From positions 18,980,501-19,044,500 of the forward strand of contig OZ059899.1 of the NCBI GenBank assembly GCA_964057225.1: a stretch of DNA of 64,000 bases, written 5' to 3'. Position 1 is the first letter of the stretch. Every line of letters starts with the position of its first letter. The DNA is from Auanema rhodensis (lineage: Eukaryota > Nematoda > Chromadorea > Rhabditida > Rhabditidae). The position numbers and the translations under genes are program-made. This document shows, in pieces, positions 52,215 through 64,000 of the stretch. The notes under the pieces are model-generated. The model saw only the letters and a program-made list of their open reading frames with translations. It did no database searches and had not been told where the DNA came from.

Positions 52215-55200
52215 TTGAAAAAAGATGCATTAGTGTAAGTTGAGTTTCCATGTACACTCAACATTGCTTCCAAAAACATTTTGACAAAAATTTTTCCGAA
52301 AAATTTCAAAATAATTTCGCAAAAAGTAGATGTTTTCAGATTCCTTTTTTCAAGGCAAAAACGATGGACAAAGTTATTCAACGAAAAAATTAATTCTGCA
52401 GGGTGAAAATCGAGGATATAAGTGTGAACTTATATCAGTTGATATCTCGGTGCATTTTTAAGCTAGCGCAAATCTGATAACACAGATCGACGCAGCTTAA
52501 AAATCCGCATCGAATGCACTATACTACATTGAGAAACGCTTGATACAAAAATTAGTTATGATCGTTTGAAAAAAGATGCATTAGTGTATGTTGAGTTTCC
52601 ATGTACACTCAACATTGCTTCCAAAAACATTTTGACAAAAATTTTTCCAAAAAATTTCAAAATAATTTCGCAAAAAGTAAATGTTTTTAGATTCCGTTTT
52701 TCAAGGCAAAGACGATGGACAATGTTATTCAACGAAAAAATTAATTCTGCAGAATGAAAATCGAGGATATAAGTGTGAACTTATATCAGTTGATATCTCG
52801 GTGCATTTTTAAGCTAGCGCAAATCTGATAACACAGATCGACGCAGCTTAAAAATCCGCATCGAATGCACTATACTACATTGAGAAACGCTTAATACAAA
52901 AATTAGTTATGATCGTTTGAAAAAAGATGCATTAGTGTATGTTGAGTTTCCATGTACACTCAACATTGCTTCCAAAAACATTTTGACAAAAATTTTTCCG
53001 AAAAATTTTAAAATAATTTCGCAAAAAGTAGATGTTTTTAGATTCCTTTTTTCAAGGCAAAGACGATGGACAATGTTATTCAACGAAAAAATTAATTCTG
53101 CAGGGTGAAAATCGAGGATATAAGTGTGAACTTATATCAGTTGATATCTCGGTGCATTTTTAAGCTAGCGCAAATCTGATAACACAGATCGACGCAGCTT
53201 AAAAATCCGCATCGAATGCACTATACAACATTGAGAAACGCTTGATACAAAAATTAGTTATGATCGTTTGAAAAAAGATGCATTAGTGTATGTTGAGTTT
53301 CCATGTACACTCAACATTGCTTCCAAAAACATTTTGACAAAAATTTTTCCAAAAAATTTCAAAATAATTTCGCAAAAAGTAAATGTTTTTAGATTCCGTT
53401 TTTCAAGGCAAAGACGATGGACAATGTTATTCAACGAAAAAATTAATTCTGCAGAATGAAAATCGAGGATATAAGTGTGAACTTATATCAGTTGATATCT
53501 CGGTGCATTTTTAAGCTAGCGCAAATCTGATAACACAGATCGACGCAGCTTAAAAATCCGCATCGAATGCACTATACTACATTGAGAAACGCTTGATACA
53601 AAAATTAGTTATGATCGTTTGAAAAAAGATGCATTAGTGTATGTTGAGTTTCCATGTACACTCAACATTGCTTCCAAAAACATTTTGACAAAAATTTTTC
53701 CAAAAAATTTCAAAATAATTTCGCAAAAAGTAAATGTTTTTAGATTCCGTTTCTCAAGGCAAAGACGATGGACAATGTTATTCAACGAAAAAATTAATTC
53801 TGCAGAATGAAAATCGAGGATATAAGTGTGAACTTATATCAGTTGATATCTCGGTGCGTTTTCAAGCTAGCGCAAATCTGATAACACAGATCGACGCAGC
53901 TTAAAAATCCTCATCGAATGCACTATACAACATTGAGAAACGCTTAATACAAAAATTAGTTATGATCGTTTGAAAAAAGATGCATTAGTGTATGTTGAGT
54001 TTCCATGTACACTCAACATTGCTTCCAAAAACATTTTGACAAAAATTTTTCCAAAAAATTTCAAAATAATTTCGCAAAAAGTAGATGTTTTTAGATTCCT
54101 TTTTTCAAGGCAAAGACGATGGACAATGTTATTCAACGAAAAAATTAATTCTGCAGAATGAAAATCGAGGATATAAGTGTGAACTTATATCAGTTGATAT
54201 CTCGGTGCATTTTTAAGCTAGCGCAAATCTGATAACACAGATCGACGCAGCTTAAAAATCCGCATCGAATGCACTATACTACATTGAGAAACGCTTAATA
54301 CAAAAATTAGTTATGATCGTTTGAAAAAAGATGCATTAGTGTATGTTGAGTTTCCATGTACACTCAACATTGCTTCCAAAAACATTTTGACAAAAATTTT
54401 TCCGAAAAATTTCAAAATAATTTCGCAAAAAGTAGATGTTTTTAGATTCCTTTTTTCAAGGCAAAGACGATGGACAATGTTATTTAACGAAAAAATTAAT
54501 TCTGCAGGGTGAAAATCGAGGATATAAGTGTGAACTTATATCAGTTGATATCTCGGTGCATTTTTAAGCTAGCGCAAATCTGATAACACAGATCGACGCA
54601 GCTTAAAAATCCGCATCGAATGCACTATACTACATTGAGAAACGCTTAATACAAAAATTAGTTATGATCGTTTGAAAAAAGATGCATTAGTGTAAGTTGA
54701 GTTTCCATGTACACTCAACATTGCTTCCAAAAACATTTTGACAAAAATTTTTCCGAAAAATTTCAAAATAATTTCGCAAAAAGTAGATGTTTTCAGATTC
54801 CTTTTTTCAAGGCAAAAACGATGGACAAAGTTATTCAACGAAAAAATTAATTCTGCAGGGTGAAAATCGAGGATATAAGTGTGAACTTATATCAGTTGAT
54901 ATCTCGGTGCATTTTTAAGCTAGCGCAAATCTGATAACACAGATCGACGCAGCTTAAAAATCCGCATCGAATGCACTATACTACATTGAGAAACGCTTGA
55001 TACAAAAATTAGTTATGATCGTTTGAAAAAAGATGCATTAGTGTATGTTGAGTTTCCATGTACACTCAACATTGCTTCCAAAAACATTTTGACAAAAATT
55101 TTTCCAAAAAATTTCAAAATAATTTCGCAAAAAGTAAATGTTTTTAGATTCCGTTTTTCAAGGCAAAGACGATGGACAATGTTATTCAACGAAAAAATTA

Positions 55201-55724
55201 ATTCTGCAGAATGAAAATCGAGGATATAAGTGTGAACTTATATCAGTTGATATCTCGGTGCATTTTTAAGCTAGCGCAAATCTGATAACACAGATCGACG
55301 CAGCTTAAAAATCCGCATCGAATGCACTATACTACATTGAGAAACGCTTGATACAAAAATTAGTTATGATCGTTTGAAAAAAGATGCATTAGTGTATGTT
55401 GAGTTTCCATGTACACTCAACATTGCTTCCAAAAACATTTTGACAAAAATTTTTCCAAAAAATTTCAAAATAATTTCGCAAAAAGTAAATGTTTTTAGAT
55501 TCCGTTTCTCAAGGCAAAGACGATGGACAATGTTATTCAACGAAAAAATTAATTCTGCAGAATGAAAATCGAGGATATAAGTGTGAACTTATATCAGTTG
55601 ATATCTCGGTGCGTTTTCAAGCTAGCGCAAATCTGATAACACAGATCGACGCAGCTTAAAAATCCTCATCGAATGCACTATACAACATTGAGAAACGCTT
55701 AATACAAAAATTAGTTATGATCGT
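52215..55724. repeat. Y-J-K-J-J-L' block and a partial third copy
   Basis: Y, J, K, J, J (52215-53969) matches 39228-40982 at 12,987 bases (37 units). The next unit (53970) starts as L (CCAAAAAATTTC with GTAGATG) but ends GCAGAATGA, so it is an L/K' chimera. K, Y, J, J follow (54321-55724). Tails after 53619 and 55374 read CCTCATCG, one step different from the CCTTATCG of copies 1 and 2. Confidence 0.83.
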
Positions 55725-58700
55725 TTGAAAAAAGATGCATTAGTGTATGTTGAGTTTCCATGTACACTCAACATTGCTTCCAAAAACATTTTGACAAAAA
55801 TTTTTCCAAAAAATTTCAAAATAATTTCGCAAAAAGTAGATGTTTTTAGATTCCTTTTTTCAAGGCAAAGACGATGGACAATGTTATTCAACGAAAAATT
55901 TAATTCTCCAGGGTGAAAATCGAGGATGTAAGTGTGAATTTATATAAGTTGATATCTCGGTGCATTTTTAAGCTAGCGCAAATCTGATAACACAGATCGA
56001 CGCAGCGTAAAAATCCGCATCGAATGCACTATACAACATTGAGAAACGCTTAATACAAAAATTAGTTATGATCGTTTGAAAAATGATGCATTAGTGTATG
56101 TTGAGTTTCCATGTACACTCAACATTGCTTCCAAAAACATTTTGACAAAAATTTTTCCAAAAAATTTCAAAATAATTTCGCAAAAAGTAAATGTTTTTAG
56201 ATTCCGTTTTTCAAGGCAAAGACGATGGACAATGTTATTCAACGAAAAAATTAATTCTGCAGAATGAAAATCGAGGATATAAGTGTGAATTTATATAAGT
56301 TGATATCTCGGTGCATTTTTAAGCTAGCGCAAATCTGATAACACAGATCGACGCAGCGTAAAAATCCGCATCGAATGCACTATACAACATTGAGAAACGC
56401 TTAATACAAAAATTAGTTATGATCGTTTGAAAAATGATGCATTAGTGTATGTTGAGTTTCCATGTACACTCAACATTGCTTCCAAAAACATTTTGACAAA
56501 ACTTTTTCCGGAAAATTTCAAAATAATTTCGCAAAAAGTAGATGTTTTTAGATTCCTTTTTTCAAGGCAAAGACGATGGACAATGTTATTCAACGAAAAA
56601 TTTAATTCTCCAGGGTGAAAATCGAGGATGTTAGTGTGAACTTATATCAGTTGATATCTCGGTGCATTTTTAAGCTAGCGCAAATCTGATAACACAGATC
56701 GACGCAACTTAAAAATCCGCATCGAATGCACTATACAACATTGAGAAACGCTTAATACAAAAATTAGTTATGATCGTTTGAAAAATGATGCATTAGTGTA
56801 TGTTGAGTTTCCATGTACACTCAACATTGCTTCCAAAAACATTTTGACAAAAATTTTTCCGAAAAATTTCAAAATAATTTCGCAAAAAGTAGATGTTTTT
56901 AGATTCCTTTTTTCAAGGCAAAGACGATGGACAATGTTATTCAACGAAAAAATTAATTCTCCAGGGTGAAAATCGAGGATGTAAGTGTGAACTTATATCA
57001 GTTGATATCTCGGTGCATTTTTAAGCTAGCGCAAATCTGATAACACAGATCGACGCAGCTTACAAATCCGCATCGAATGCACTATACAACATTGAGAAAC
57101 GCTTAATACAAAAATTAGTTATGATCGTTTGAAAAATGATGCATTAGTGTATGTTGAGTTTCCATGTACACTCAACATTGCTTCCAAAAACATTTTGACA
57201 AAAATTTTTCCGAAAAATTTCAAAATAATTTCGCAAAAAGTAGATGTTTTTAGATTCCTTTTTTCAAGGCAAAGACGATGGACAATGTTATTCAACGAAA
57301 AAATTAATTCTCCAGGGTGAAAATCGAGGATGTAAGTGTGAACTTATATCAGTTGATATCTCGGTGCATTTTTAAGCTAGCGCAAATCTGATAACACAGA
57401 TCGACGCAGCTTAAAAAGCCGCATCGAAAGCACTATACAACATTGAGAAACGCATAATACAAAAATTAGTTATGATCGTTTGAAAAATGATGCATTAGTG
57501 TATGTTGAGTTTCCATGTACACTCAACATTGCTTCCAAAAACATTTTTACAAAAATTTTTCCGAAAAATTTCAAATTAATTTCGCAAAAAGTAGATGTTT
57601 TTAGATTCCTTTTTTCAAGGCAAAGACGATGGACAAAGTTATTCAACGAAAAAATTAATTCTGCAGGGTGAAAATCGAGGATATAATTGTGAACTTATAT
57701 CAGTTGATATCTCGGTGCATTTTTAAGCTAGCGCAAATCTGATAACACAGATCGACGCAGCTTAAAAATCCGCATCGAATGCACTATACAACATTGAGAA
57801 ACGCTTAATACAAAAATTAGTTATGATCGTTTGAAAAATGATGCATTAGTGTATGTTGAGTTTCCATGTACACTCAACATTGCTTCCAAAAACATTTTGA
57901 CAAAACTTTTTCCGGAAAATTTCAAAATAATTTCGCAAAAAGTAGATGTTTTTAGATTCCTTTTTTCAAGGCAAAGACGATGGACAATGTTATTCAACGA
58001 AAAAATTAATTCTGCAGAATGAAAATCGAGGATATAAGTGTGAACTTATATCAGTTGATATCTCGGTGCGTTTTCAAGCTAGCGCAAATCTGATAACACA
58101 GATCGACGCAGCTTAAAAATCCTCATCGAATGCACTATACAACATTGAGAAACGCTTAATACAAAAATTAGTTATGATCGTTTGAAAAAAGATGCATTAG
58201 TGTATGTTGAGTTTCCATGTACACTCAACATTGCTTCCAAAAACATTTTGACAAAAATTTTTCCAAAAAATTTCAAAATAATTTCGCAAAAAGTAGATGT
58301 TTTTAGATTCCTTTTTTCAAGGCAAAGACGATGGACAATGTTATTCAACGAAAAATTTAATTCTCCAGGGTGAAAATCGAGGATGTAAGTGTGAATTTAT
58401 ATAAGTTGATATCTCGGTGCATTTTTAAGCTAGCGCAAATCTGATAACACAGATCGACGCAGCGTAAAAATCCGCATCGAATGCACTATACAACATTGAG
58501 AAACGCTTAATACAAAAATTAGTTATGATCGTTTGAAAAATGATGCATTAGTGTATGTTGAGTTTCCATGTACACTCAACATTGCTTCCAAAAACATTTT
58601 GACAAAAATTTTTCCAAAAAATTTCAAAATAATTTCGCAAAAAGTAAATGTTTTTAGATTCCGTTTCTCAAGGCAAAGACGATGGACAATGTTATTCAAC

Positions 58701-60287
58701 GAAAAAATTAATTCTGCAGAATGAAAATCGAGGATATAAGTGTGAATTTATATAAGTTGATATCTCGGTGCATTTTTAAGCTAGCGCAAATCTGATAACA
58801 CAGATCGACGCAGCGTAAAAATCCGCATCGAATGCACTATACAACATTGAGAAACGCTTAATACAAAAATTAGTTATGATCGTTTGAAAAATGATGCATT
58901 AGTGTATGTTGAGTTTCCATGTACACTCAACATTGCTTCCAAAAACATTTTGACAAAACTTTTTCCGGAAAATTTCAAAATAATTTCGCAAAAAGTAGAT
59001 GTTTTTAGATTCCTTTTTTCAAGGCAAAGACGATGGACAATGTTATTCAACGAAAAATTTAATTCTCCAGGGTGAAAATCGAGGATGTTAGTGTGAACTT
59101 ATATCAGTTGATATCTCGGTGCATTTTTAAGCTAGCGCAAATCTGATAACACAGATCGACGCAACTTAAAAATCCGCATCGAATGCACTATACAACATTG
59201 AGAAACGCTTAATACAAAAATTAGTTATGATCGTTTGAAAAATGATGCATTAGTGTATGTTGAGTTTCCATGTACACTCAACATTGCTTCCAAAAACATT
59301 TTGACAAAAATTTTTCCGAAAAATTTCAAAATAATTTCGCAAAAAGTAGATGTTTTTAGATTCCTTTTTTCAAGGCAAAGACGATGGACAATGTTATTCA
59401 ACGAAAAAATTAATTCTCCAGGGTGAAAATCGAGGATGTAAGTGTGAACTTATATCAGTTGATATCTCGGTGCATTTTTAAGCTAGCGCAAATCTGATAA
59501 CACAGATCGACGCAGCTTACAAATCCGCATCGAATGCACTATACAACATTGAGAAACGCTTAATACAAAAATTAGTTATGATCGTTTGAAAAATGATGCA
59601 TTAGTGTATGTTGAGTTTCCATGTACACTCAACATTGCTTCCAAAAACATTTTGACAAAAATTTTTCCGAAAAATTTCAAAATAATTTCGCAAAAAGTAG
59701 ATGTTTTTAGATTCCTTTTTTCAAGGCAAAGACGATGGACAATGTTATTCAACGAAAAAATTAATTCTCCAGGGTGAAAATCGAGGATGTAAGTGTGAAC
59801 TTATATCAGTTGATATCTCGGTGCATTTTTAAGCTAGCGCAAATCTGATAACACAGATCGACGCAGCTTAAAAAGCCGCATCGAAAGCACTATACAACAT
59901 TGAGAAACGCATAATACAAAAATTAGTTATGATCGTTTGAAAAATGATGCATTAGTGTATGTTGAGTTTCCATGTACACTCAACATTGCTTCCAAAAACA
60001 TTTTTACAAAAATTTTTCCGAAAAATTTCAAATTAATTTCGCAAAAAGTAGATGTTTTTAGATTCCTTTTTTCAAGGCAAAGACGATGGACAAAGTTATT
60101 CAACGAAAAAATTAATTCTGCAGGGTGAAAATCGAGGATATAATTGTGAACTTATATCAGTTGATATCTCGGTGCATTTTTAAGCTAGCGCAAATCTGAT
60201 AACACAGATCGACGCAGCTTAAAAATCCGCATCGAATGCACTATACAACATTGAGAAACGCTTAATACAAAAATTAGTTATGATCGT
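55725..60287. repeat. 7-mer HOR (2,457 bp): L-M-N-H-H-P-N'
   Basis: L, M, N, H, H, P at 55725-57830 are repeated at 58182-60287, 2,457 bases on. Shared rare markers are GCAACTTAAA (56704/59161), GCTTACAAATCC (57058/59515), GAAACGCATAATAC (about 57448/59905), TTCAAATTAATT and GACAAAGTT in P, and ATAATTGTGAAC (57684/60141). I noticed one difference, TCCGTTTTTC in the first M against TCCGTTTCTC in the second. The linking unit N' (57831) has an N head (ACTTTTTCCGG) and a J tail (GCAGAATGA, GCGTTTTCAAGC, CCTCATCG): the exchange junction itself. Confidence 0.93.
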
Positions 60288-60989
60288 TTGAAAAATGATG
60301 CATTAGTGTATGTTGAGTTTCCATGTACACTCAACATTGCTTCCAAAAACATTTTGACAAAAATTTTTCCGAAAAATTTCAAAATAATTTCGCAAAAAGT
60401 AGATGTTTTTAGATTCTTTTTTTCAAGGCAAAGACGATGGACAATGTTATTCAACGAAAAAATTAATTCTCCAGGGTGAAAATCGAGGATGTAAGTGTGA
60501 ACTTATATCAGTTGATATCTCGGTGCATTTTTAAGCTAGCGCAAATCTGATAACACAGATCGACGCAGCTTAAAAATCCGCATCGAGTGCATTATACTAC
60601 ATTGAGAAACGCTTAATACAAAAATTAGTTATGATCGTTTGAAAAATGATGCATTAGTGTATGTTGAGTTTCCATGTACACTCAACATTGCTTCCAAAAA
60701 CATTTTGACAAAAATTTTTCCGAAAAATTTCAAAATAATTTCGCAAAAAGTAGATGTTTTTAGATTCCTTTTTTCAAGGCAAAAACGATGGACAATGTTA
60801 TTCAACGAAAAAGTTAATTCTCCAGGGTGAAAATCGAGGATGTAAGTGTGAACTTATATCAGTTGATATCTCGGTGCATTTTTAAGCTAGCGCAAATCTG
60901 ATAACACAGATCGACGCAGCTTAAAAATCCGCATCGAGTGCATTTTACTACATTGAGAAACGCTTAATACAAAAATTAGTTATGATCGT
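60288..60989. repeat. Two divergent H units
   Basis: The unit at 60288 has AGATTCTTTTTTTC (Phe44). The unit at 60639 has CAAAAACG and GAAAAAGTTAAT. Their tails begin the CATCGAGTGCATT series: GTGCATTATAC after 60288 and GTGCATTTTAC after 60639. Confidence 0.75.
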
Positions 60990-62393
60990 TTGAAAAATGA
61001 TGCATTAGTGTATGTTGAGTTTCCATGTACACTCAACATTGCTTCCAAAAACATTTTGACAAAAATTTTTCCAAAAAATTTCAAAATAATTTCGCAAAAA
61101 GTAGATGTTTTTAGATTCCTTTTTTCAAGGCAAAGACGATGGACAATGTTATTCAACGAAAAAATTAATTCTCCAGGGTGAAAATCGAGGATGTAAGTGT
61201 GAACTTATATCAGTTGATATCTCGGTGCATTTTTAAGCTAGCGCAAATCTGATAACACAGATCGACGCAGCTTAAAAAGCCGCATCGAAAGCACTATACA
61301 ACATTGAGAAACGCATAATACAAAAATTAGTTATGATCGTTTGAAAAATGATGCATTAGTGTATGTTGAGTTTCCATGTACACTCAACATTGCTTCCAAA
61401 AACATTTTTACAAAAATTTTTCCGAAAAATTTCGAAACAATTTCGCAAAAAGTAGATGTTTTTAGATTCCTTTTTTCAAGGCAAAGACGATGGACATTGT
61501 TATTCAACGAAAAAATTAATTCTGCAGGGTGAAAATCGAGAATATAAGTGTGAACTTATATCAGTTGATATCTCGGTGCATTTTTAAGCTAGCGCAAATC
61601 TGATAACACAGATCGACGCAGCTTAAAAATCCGCATCGAGTGCATTTTACTACATTGAGAAACGCTTAATACAAAAATTAGTTATGATCGTTTGAAAAAT
61701 GATGCATTAGTGTATGTTGAGTTTCCATGTACACTCAACATTGCTTCCAAAAACATTTTGACAAAAATTTTTCCAAAAAATTTCAAAATAATTTCGCAAA
61801 AAGTAGATGTTTTTAGATTCCTTTTTTCAAGGCAAAGACGATGGACAATGTTATTCAACGAAAAAATTAATTCTCCAGGGTGAAAATCGAGGATGTAAGT
61901 GTGAACTTATATCAGTTGATATCTCGGTGCATTTTTAAGCTAGCGCAAATCTGATAACACAGATCGACGCAGCTTAAAAAGCCGCATCGAAAGCACTATA
62001 CAACATTGAGAAACGCATAATACAAAAATTAGTTATGATCGTTTGAAAAATGATGCATTAGTGTATGTTGAGTTTCCATGTACACTCAACATTGCTTCCA
62101 AAAACATTTTTACAAAAATTTTTCCGAAAAATTTCGAAACAATTTCGCAAAAAGTAGATGTTTTTAGATTCCTTTTTTCAAGGCAAAGACGATGGACATT
62201 GTTATTCAACGAAAAAATTAATTCTGCAGGGTGAAAATCGAGAATATAAGTGTGAACTTATATCAGTTGATATCTCGGTGCATTTTTAAGCTAGCGCAAA
62301 TCTGATAACACAGATCGACGCAGCTTAAAAATCCGCATCGAATGCACTATACTACATTGAGAAACGCTTAATACAAAAATAAGTTATGATCGT
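60990..62393. repeat. H-Q dimer HOR (702 bp, two copies)
   Basis: H at 60990 and 61692 alternates with a D/A-like unit, here called Q, at 61341 and 62043 (F23, E32/T33, V38/D39, L53). Shared markers are GAAACGCATAATAC before Q (about 61309, 62011), ATCGAGAATATAAG in Q tails (about 61537, 62239) and GTGCATTTTAC before each H (about 60939, 61640). The second Q is followed by the ordinary GAATGCACTATAC tail, so the match ends there. Confidence 0.88.
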
Positions 62394-64000
62394 TTGAAAA
62401 ATGATGCATTAGTGTATGTTGAGTTTCCATGTACACTCAACATTGCTTCCAAAAACATTTTGACAAAAATTTTTCCGAAAAATTTCAAAAAAATTTCGCA
62501 AAAAGTAGATGTTTTTAGATTCCTTTTTTCAAGGCAAAGACGATGGACATTGTTATTCAACGAAAAAATTAATTCTGCAGGGTGAAAATCGAGGATATAA
62601 GTGTGAACTTATATCAGTTGATATCTCGGTGAATTTTTAAGCTAGCGCAAATCTGATAAAACAGATCGACGCAGTTTAAAAATCCGCATCGAATGCACTA
62701 TACAACATTGAGAAACGCTTAATACAAAAATTAGTTATGATCGTTTGAAAAAAGATGCATTAGTGTATGTTGAGTTTCCATGTACACTCAACATTGCTTC
62801 CAAAAACATTTTGACAAAAATTTTTCCGAAAAATTTCAAAATAATTTCGCAAAAAATAGAAGTTTTTAGATTCCTTTTTTCAAGGCAAAGACGATGGACA
62901 ATGTTATTCAACGAAAAAATTATTTCTGCAGGGTGAAAATCGAGGATATAAGTGTGAACTTATATCAGTTGATATCTCGGTGCATTTTTGAGCTAGCGCA
63001 AATCTGATAACACAGATCGACGCAGCTTAAAAAGCCGCATCGAAAGCACTATACAACATTGAGAAACGCATAATACAAAAATTAGTTATGATCGTTTGAA
63101 AAATGATGCATTAGTGTATGTTGAGTTTCCATGTACACTCAACATTGCTTCCAAAAACATTTTGACAAAAATTTTTCCAAAAAATTTCAAAATAATTTCG
63201 CAAAAAGTAGATGTTTTTAGATTCCTTTTTTCAAGGCAAAGACGATGGACAATGTTATTCAACGAAAAAATTAATTCTGCAGGGTGAAAATCGAGGATGT
63301 AAGTGTGAACTTATATCAGTTGATATCTCGGTGCATTTTTAAGCTAGCGCAAATCTGATAACACAGATCGACGCAGCTTAAAAATCCGCATCGAATGCAC
63401 TATACAACATTGAAAAACGCTTAATACAAAAATTAGTTATGATCGTTTGAAAAATGATGCATTAGTGTATGTTGAGTTTCCATGTACACTCAACATTGCT
63501 TCCAAAAACATTTTGACAAAAATTTTTCCGAAAAATTTCGAAACAATTTCGCAAAAAGTAGATGTTTTTAGATTCCTTTTTTCAAGGCAAAGACGATGGA
63601 CATTGTTATTCAACGAAAAAATTAATTCTGCAGGGTGAAAATCGAGAATATAAGTGTGAACTTATATCAGTTGATATCTCGGTGCATTTTTAAGCTAGCG
63701 CAAATCTGATAACACAGATCGACGCAGCTTAAAAATCCGCATCGAATGCACTATACTACATTGAGAAACGCTTAATACAAAAATAAGTTATGATCGTTTG
63801 AAAAATGATGCATTAGTGTATGTTGAGTTTCCATGTACACTCAACATTGCTTCCAAAAACATTTTGACAAAAATTTTTCCGAAAAATTTCAAAAAAATTT
63901 CGCAAAAAGTAGATGTTTTTAGATTCCTTTTTTCAAGGCAAAGACGATGGACATTGTTATTCAACGAAAAAATTAATTCTGCAGGGTGAAAATCGAGGAT
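62394..64000. repeat. Right edge: 4-unit repeat (1,404 bp), array continues
   Basis: The unit at 62394, marked by the leader AAAATAAGTTATG and TTCAAAAAAATTTCG, recurs at 63798. F-like (62745, with ATTATTTCTGC), H-like (63096) and Q-like (63447) units lie between. The Q-like unit has an H head (CATTTTGAC) joined to a Q body and the GAGAATATAAG tail, so it is chimeric. The window ends 11 bases after the frame of the last unit, with no sign of an array edge. Confidence 0.85.

Larger units (their letters stand above)
1..64000. repeat. 351-bp tandem satellite array filling the window
   Basis: A landmark TTG recurs every 351 bases from 260 to 63798, giving 182 consecutive units plus a partial one at the left edge. 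All are head-to-tail in one orientation. Only three length changes occur (+2 near 10991, +2 near 13801, +3 near 17711), so nothing longer than a few bases interrupts the array. One hand-counted consensus has 113 G+C of 351 (32%). Both window ends lie inside a unit, so the array continues outward and its total size is unknown. Array size, nested HORs and a length near two nucleosomes match what is known of centromeric or pericentromeric satellites; that location is inferred, and I do not recognise the family. Confidence 0.98.

Noticed and set aside
260-63989. 161 copies of a 63-codon frame as a tandem gene family
   Set aside because: Start is TTG only, 21 copies are broken by two amplified stop alleles, differences are mostly amino-acid changing, and there is no recognisable domain. 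The frame persists because the unit length is a multiple of three and units are recent copies.
1-64000. CRISPR array
   Set aside because: The repeated unit is 351 bp with no unique spacers; every part of the unit repeats.
1-64000. Prokaryotic or phage DNA
   Set aside because: A 64-kb gene-free tandem array of one short unit is not expected in a bacterial or phage genome and fits eukaryotic satellite DNA.
1-64000. Assignment to a named insect satellite, for example the Tribolium TCAST or Drosophila 1.688 families of similar unit length
   Set aside because: Only the length class is similar. I cannot confirm sequence identity from memory and no search could be run.

Overview
The whole 64,000-base window is one uninterrupted tandem satellite array in a single orientation. 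The unit is 351 bp. I followed its phase with one landmark, a TTG that opens a short reading frame, at 260, 611, 962 and on to 63798. There are 182 landmarks plus a partial unit at the left edge, about 182.3 units in all. The phase slips only three times: +2 bp near 10991, +2 bp near 13801 and +3 bp near 17711. No unique sequence, gene, RNA gene or inserted mobile element is visible, and the array runs off both ends. I use the TTG as base 1 of the unit; the true boundary is arbitrary.

This looks like eukaryotic centromeric or pericentromeric heterochromatin. The basis is array size, a unit about two nucleosomes long, A+T-richness (about 68% by hand count on one consensus), phased A-tracts and nested higher-order repeats (HORs). 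CpG is not depleted (13 seen against about 9 expected), which fits an invertebrate, perhaps an insect, better than a heavily methylated vertebrate or plant genome. That is inference; I do not recognise the satellite family.

Classes are named here by linked base changes, expressed as residues of the 63-codon frame. A: I30, E32/T33, L53. B: E29, S35, P46, D60, P62. C: E29, L35. D: F23, E32/T33, V38/D39, M53. E: like D but I38 and L53. F: K3, K32/I33, I38/E39, E63. G: F with N3. H: N3, V38/D39, P62. J: K3, V38/N39, R44, E63. K: K3, V38/D39, A62. L: K3, F59, P62. M: J with N3. N: L26, E29, F59. P: L33, K53. X: stop TAG at codon 35. Y: stop TAA at codon 8. Dissimilar classes differ by roughly 10-20 bases of 351 by eye.

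Layout. 1-610: tail of an A-B-C domain. 611-2716: X-F-F modules. 2717-7279: A-B-C trimers nested in a 6-mer. 7280-8332: transition. 8333-11142: 4-mer duplication. About 10790-16400: 8-mer duplication carrying the +2 bp marker. 15708-18518: D-G-F trimers. 18168-22379: 7-unit duplication. 23082-25187: E-E-D trimers. 25188-26942: X-rich patch. 26943-35366: G/H/J/F domain with H-G dimers. 35367-55724: J/K/Y domain with long blocks repeated about 7.0-7.7 kb apart. 55725-60287: 7-mer L-M-N-H-H-P. 60288-64000: H-rich edge with dimers and a 4-unit repeat.

There are no genes to work together. The biology is in the array: fixed unit length, local amplification by unequal exchange (several units are visibly chimeric), a conserved hairpin and phased A-tracts.
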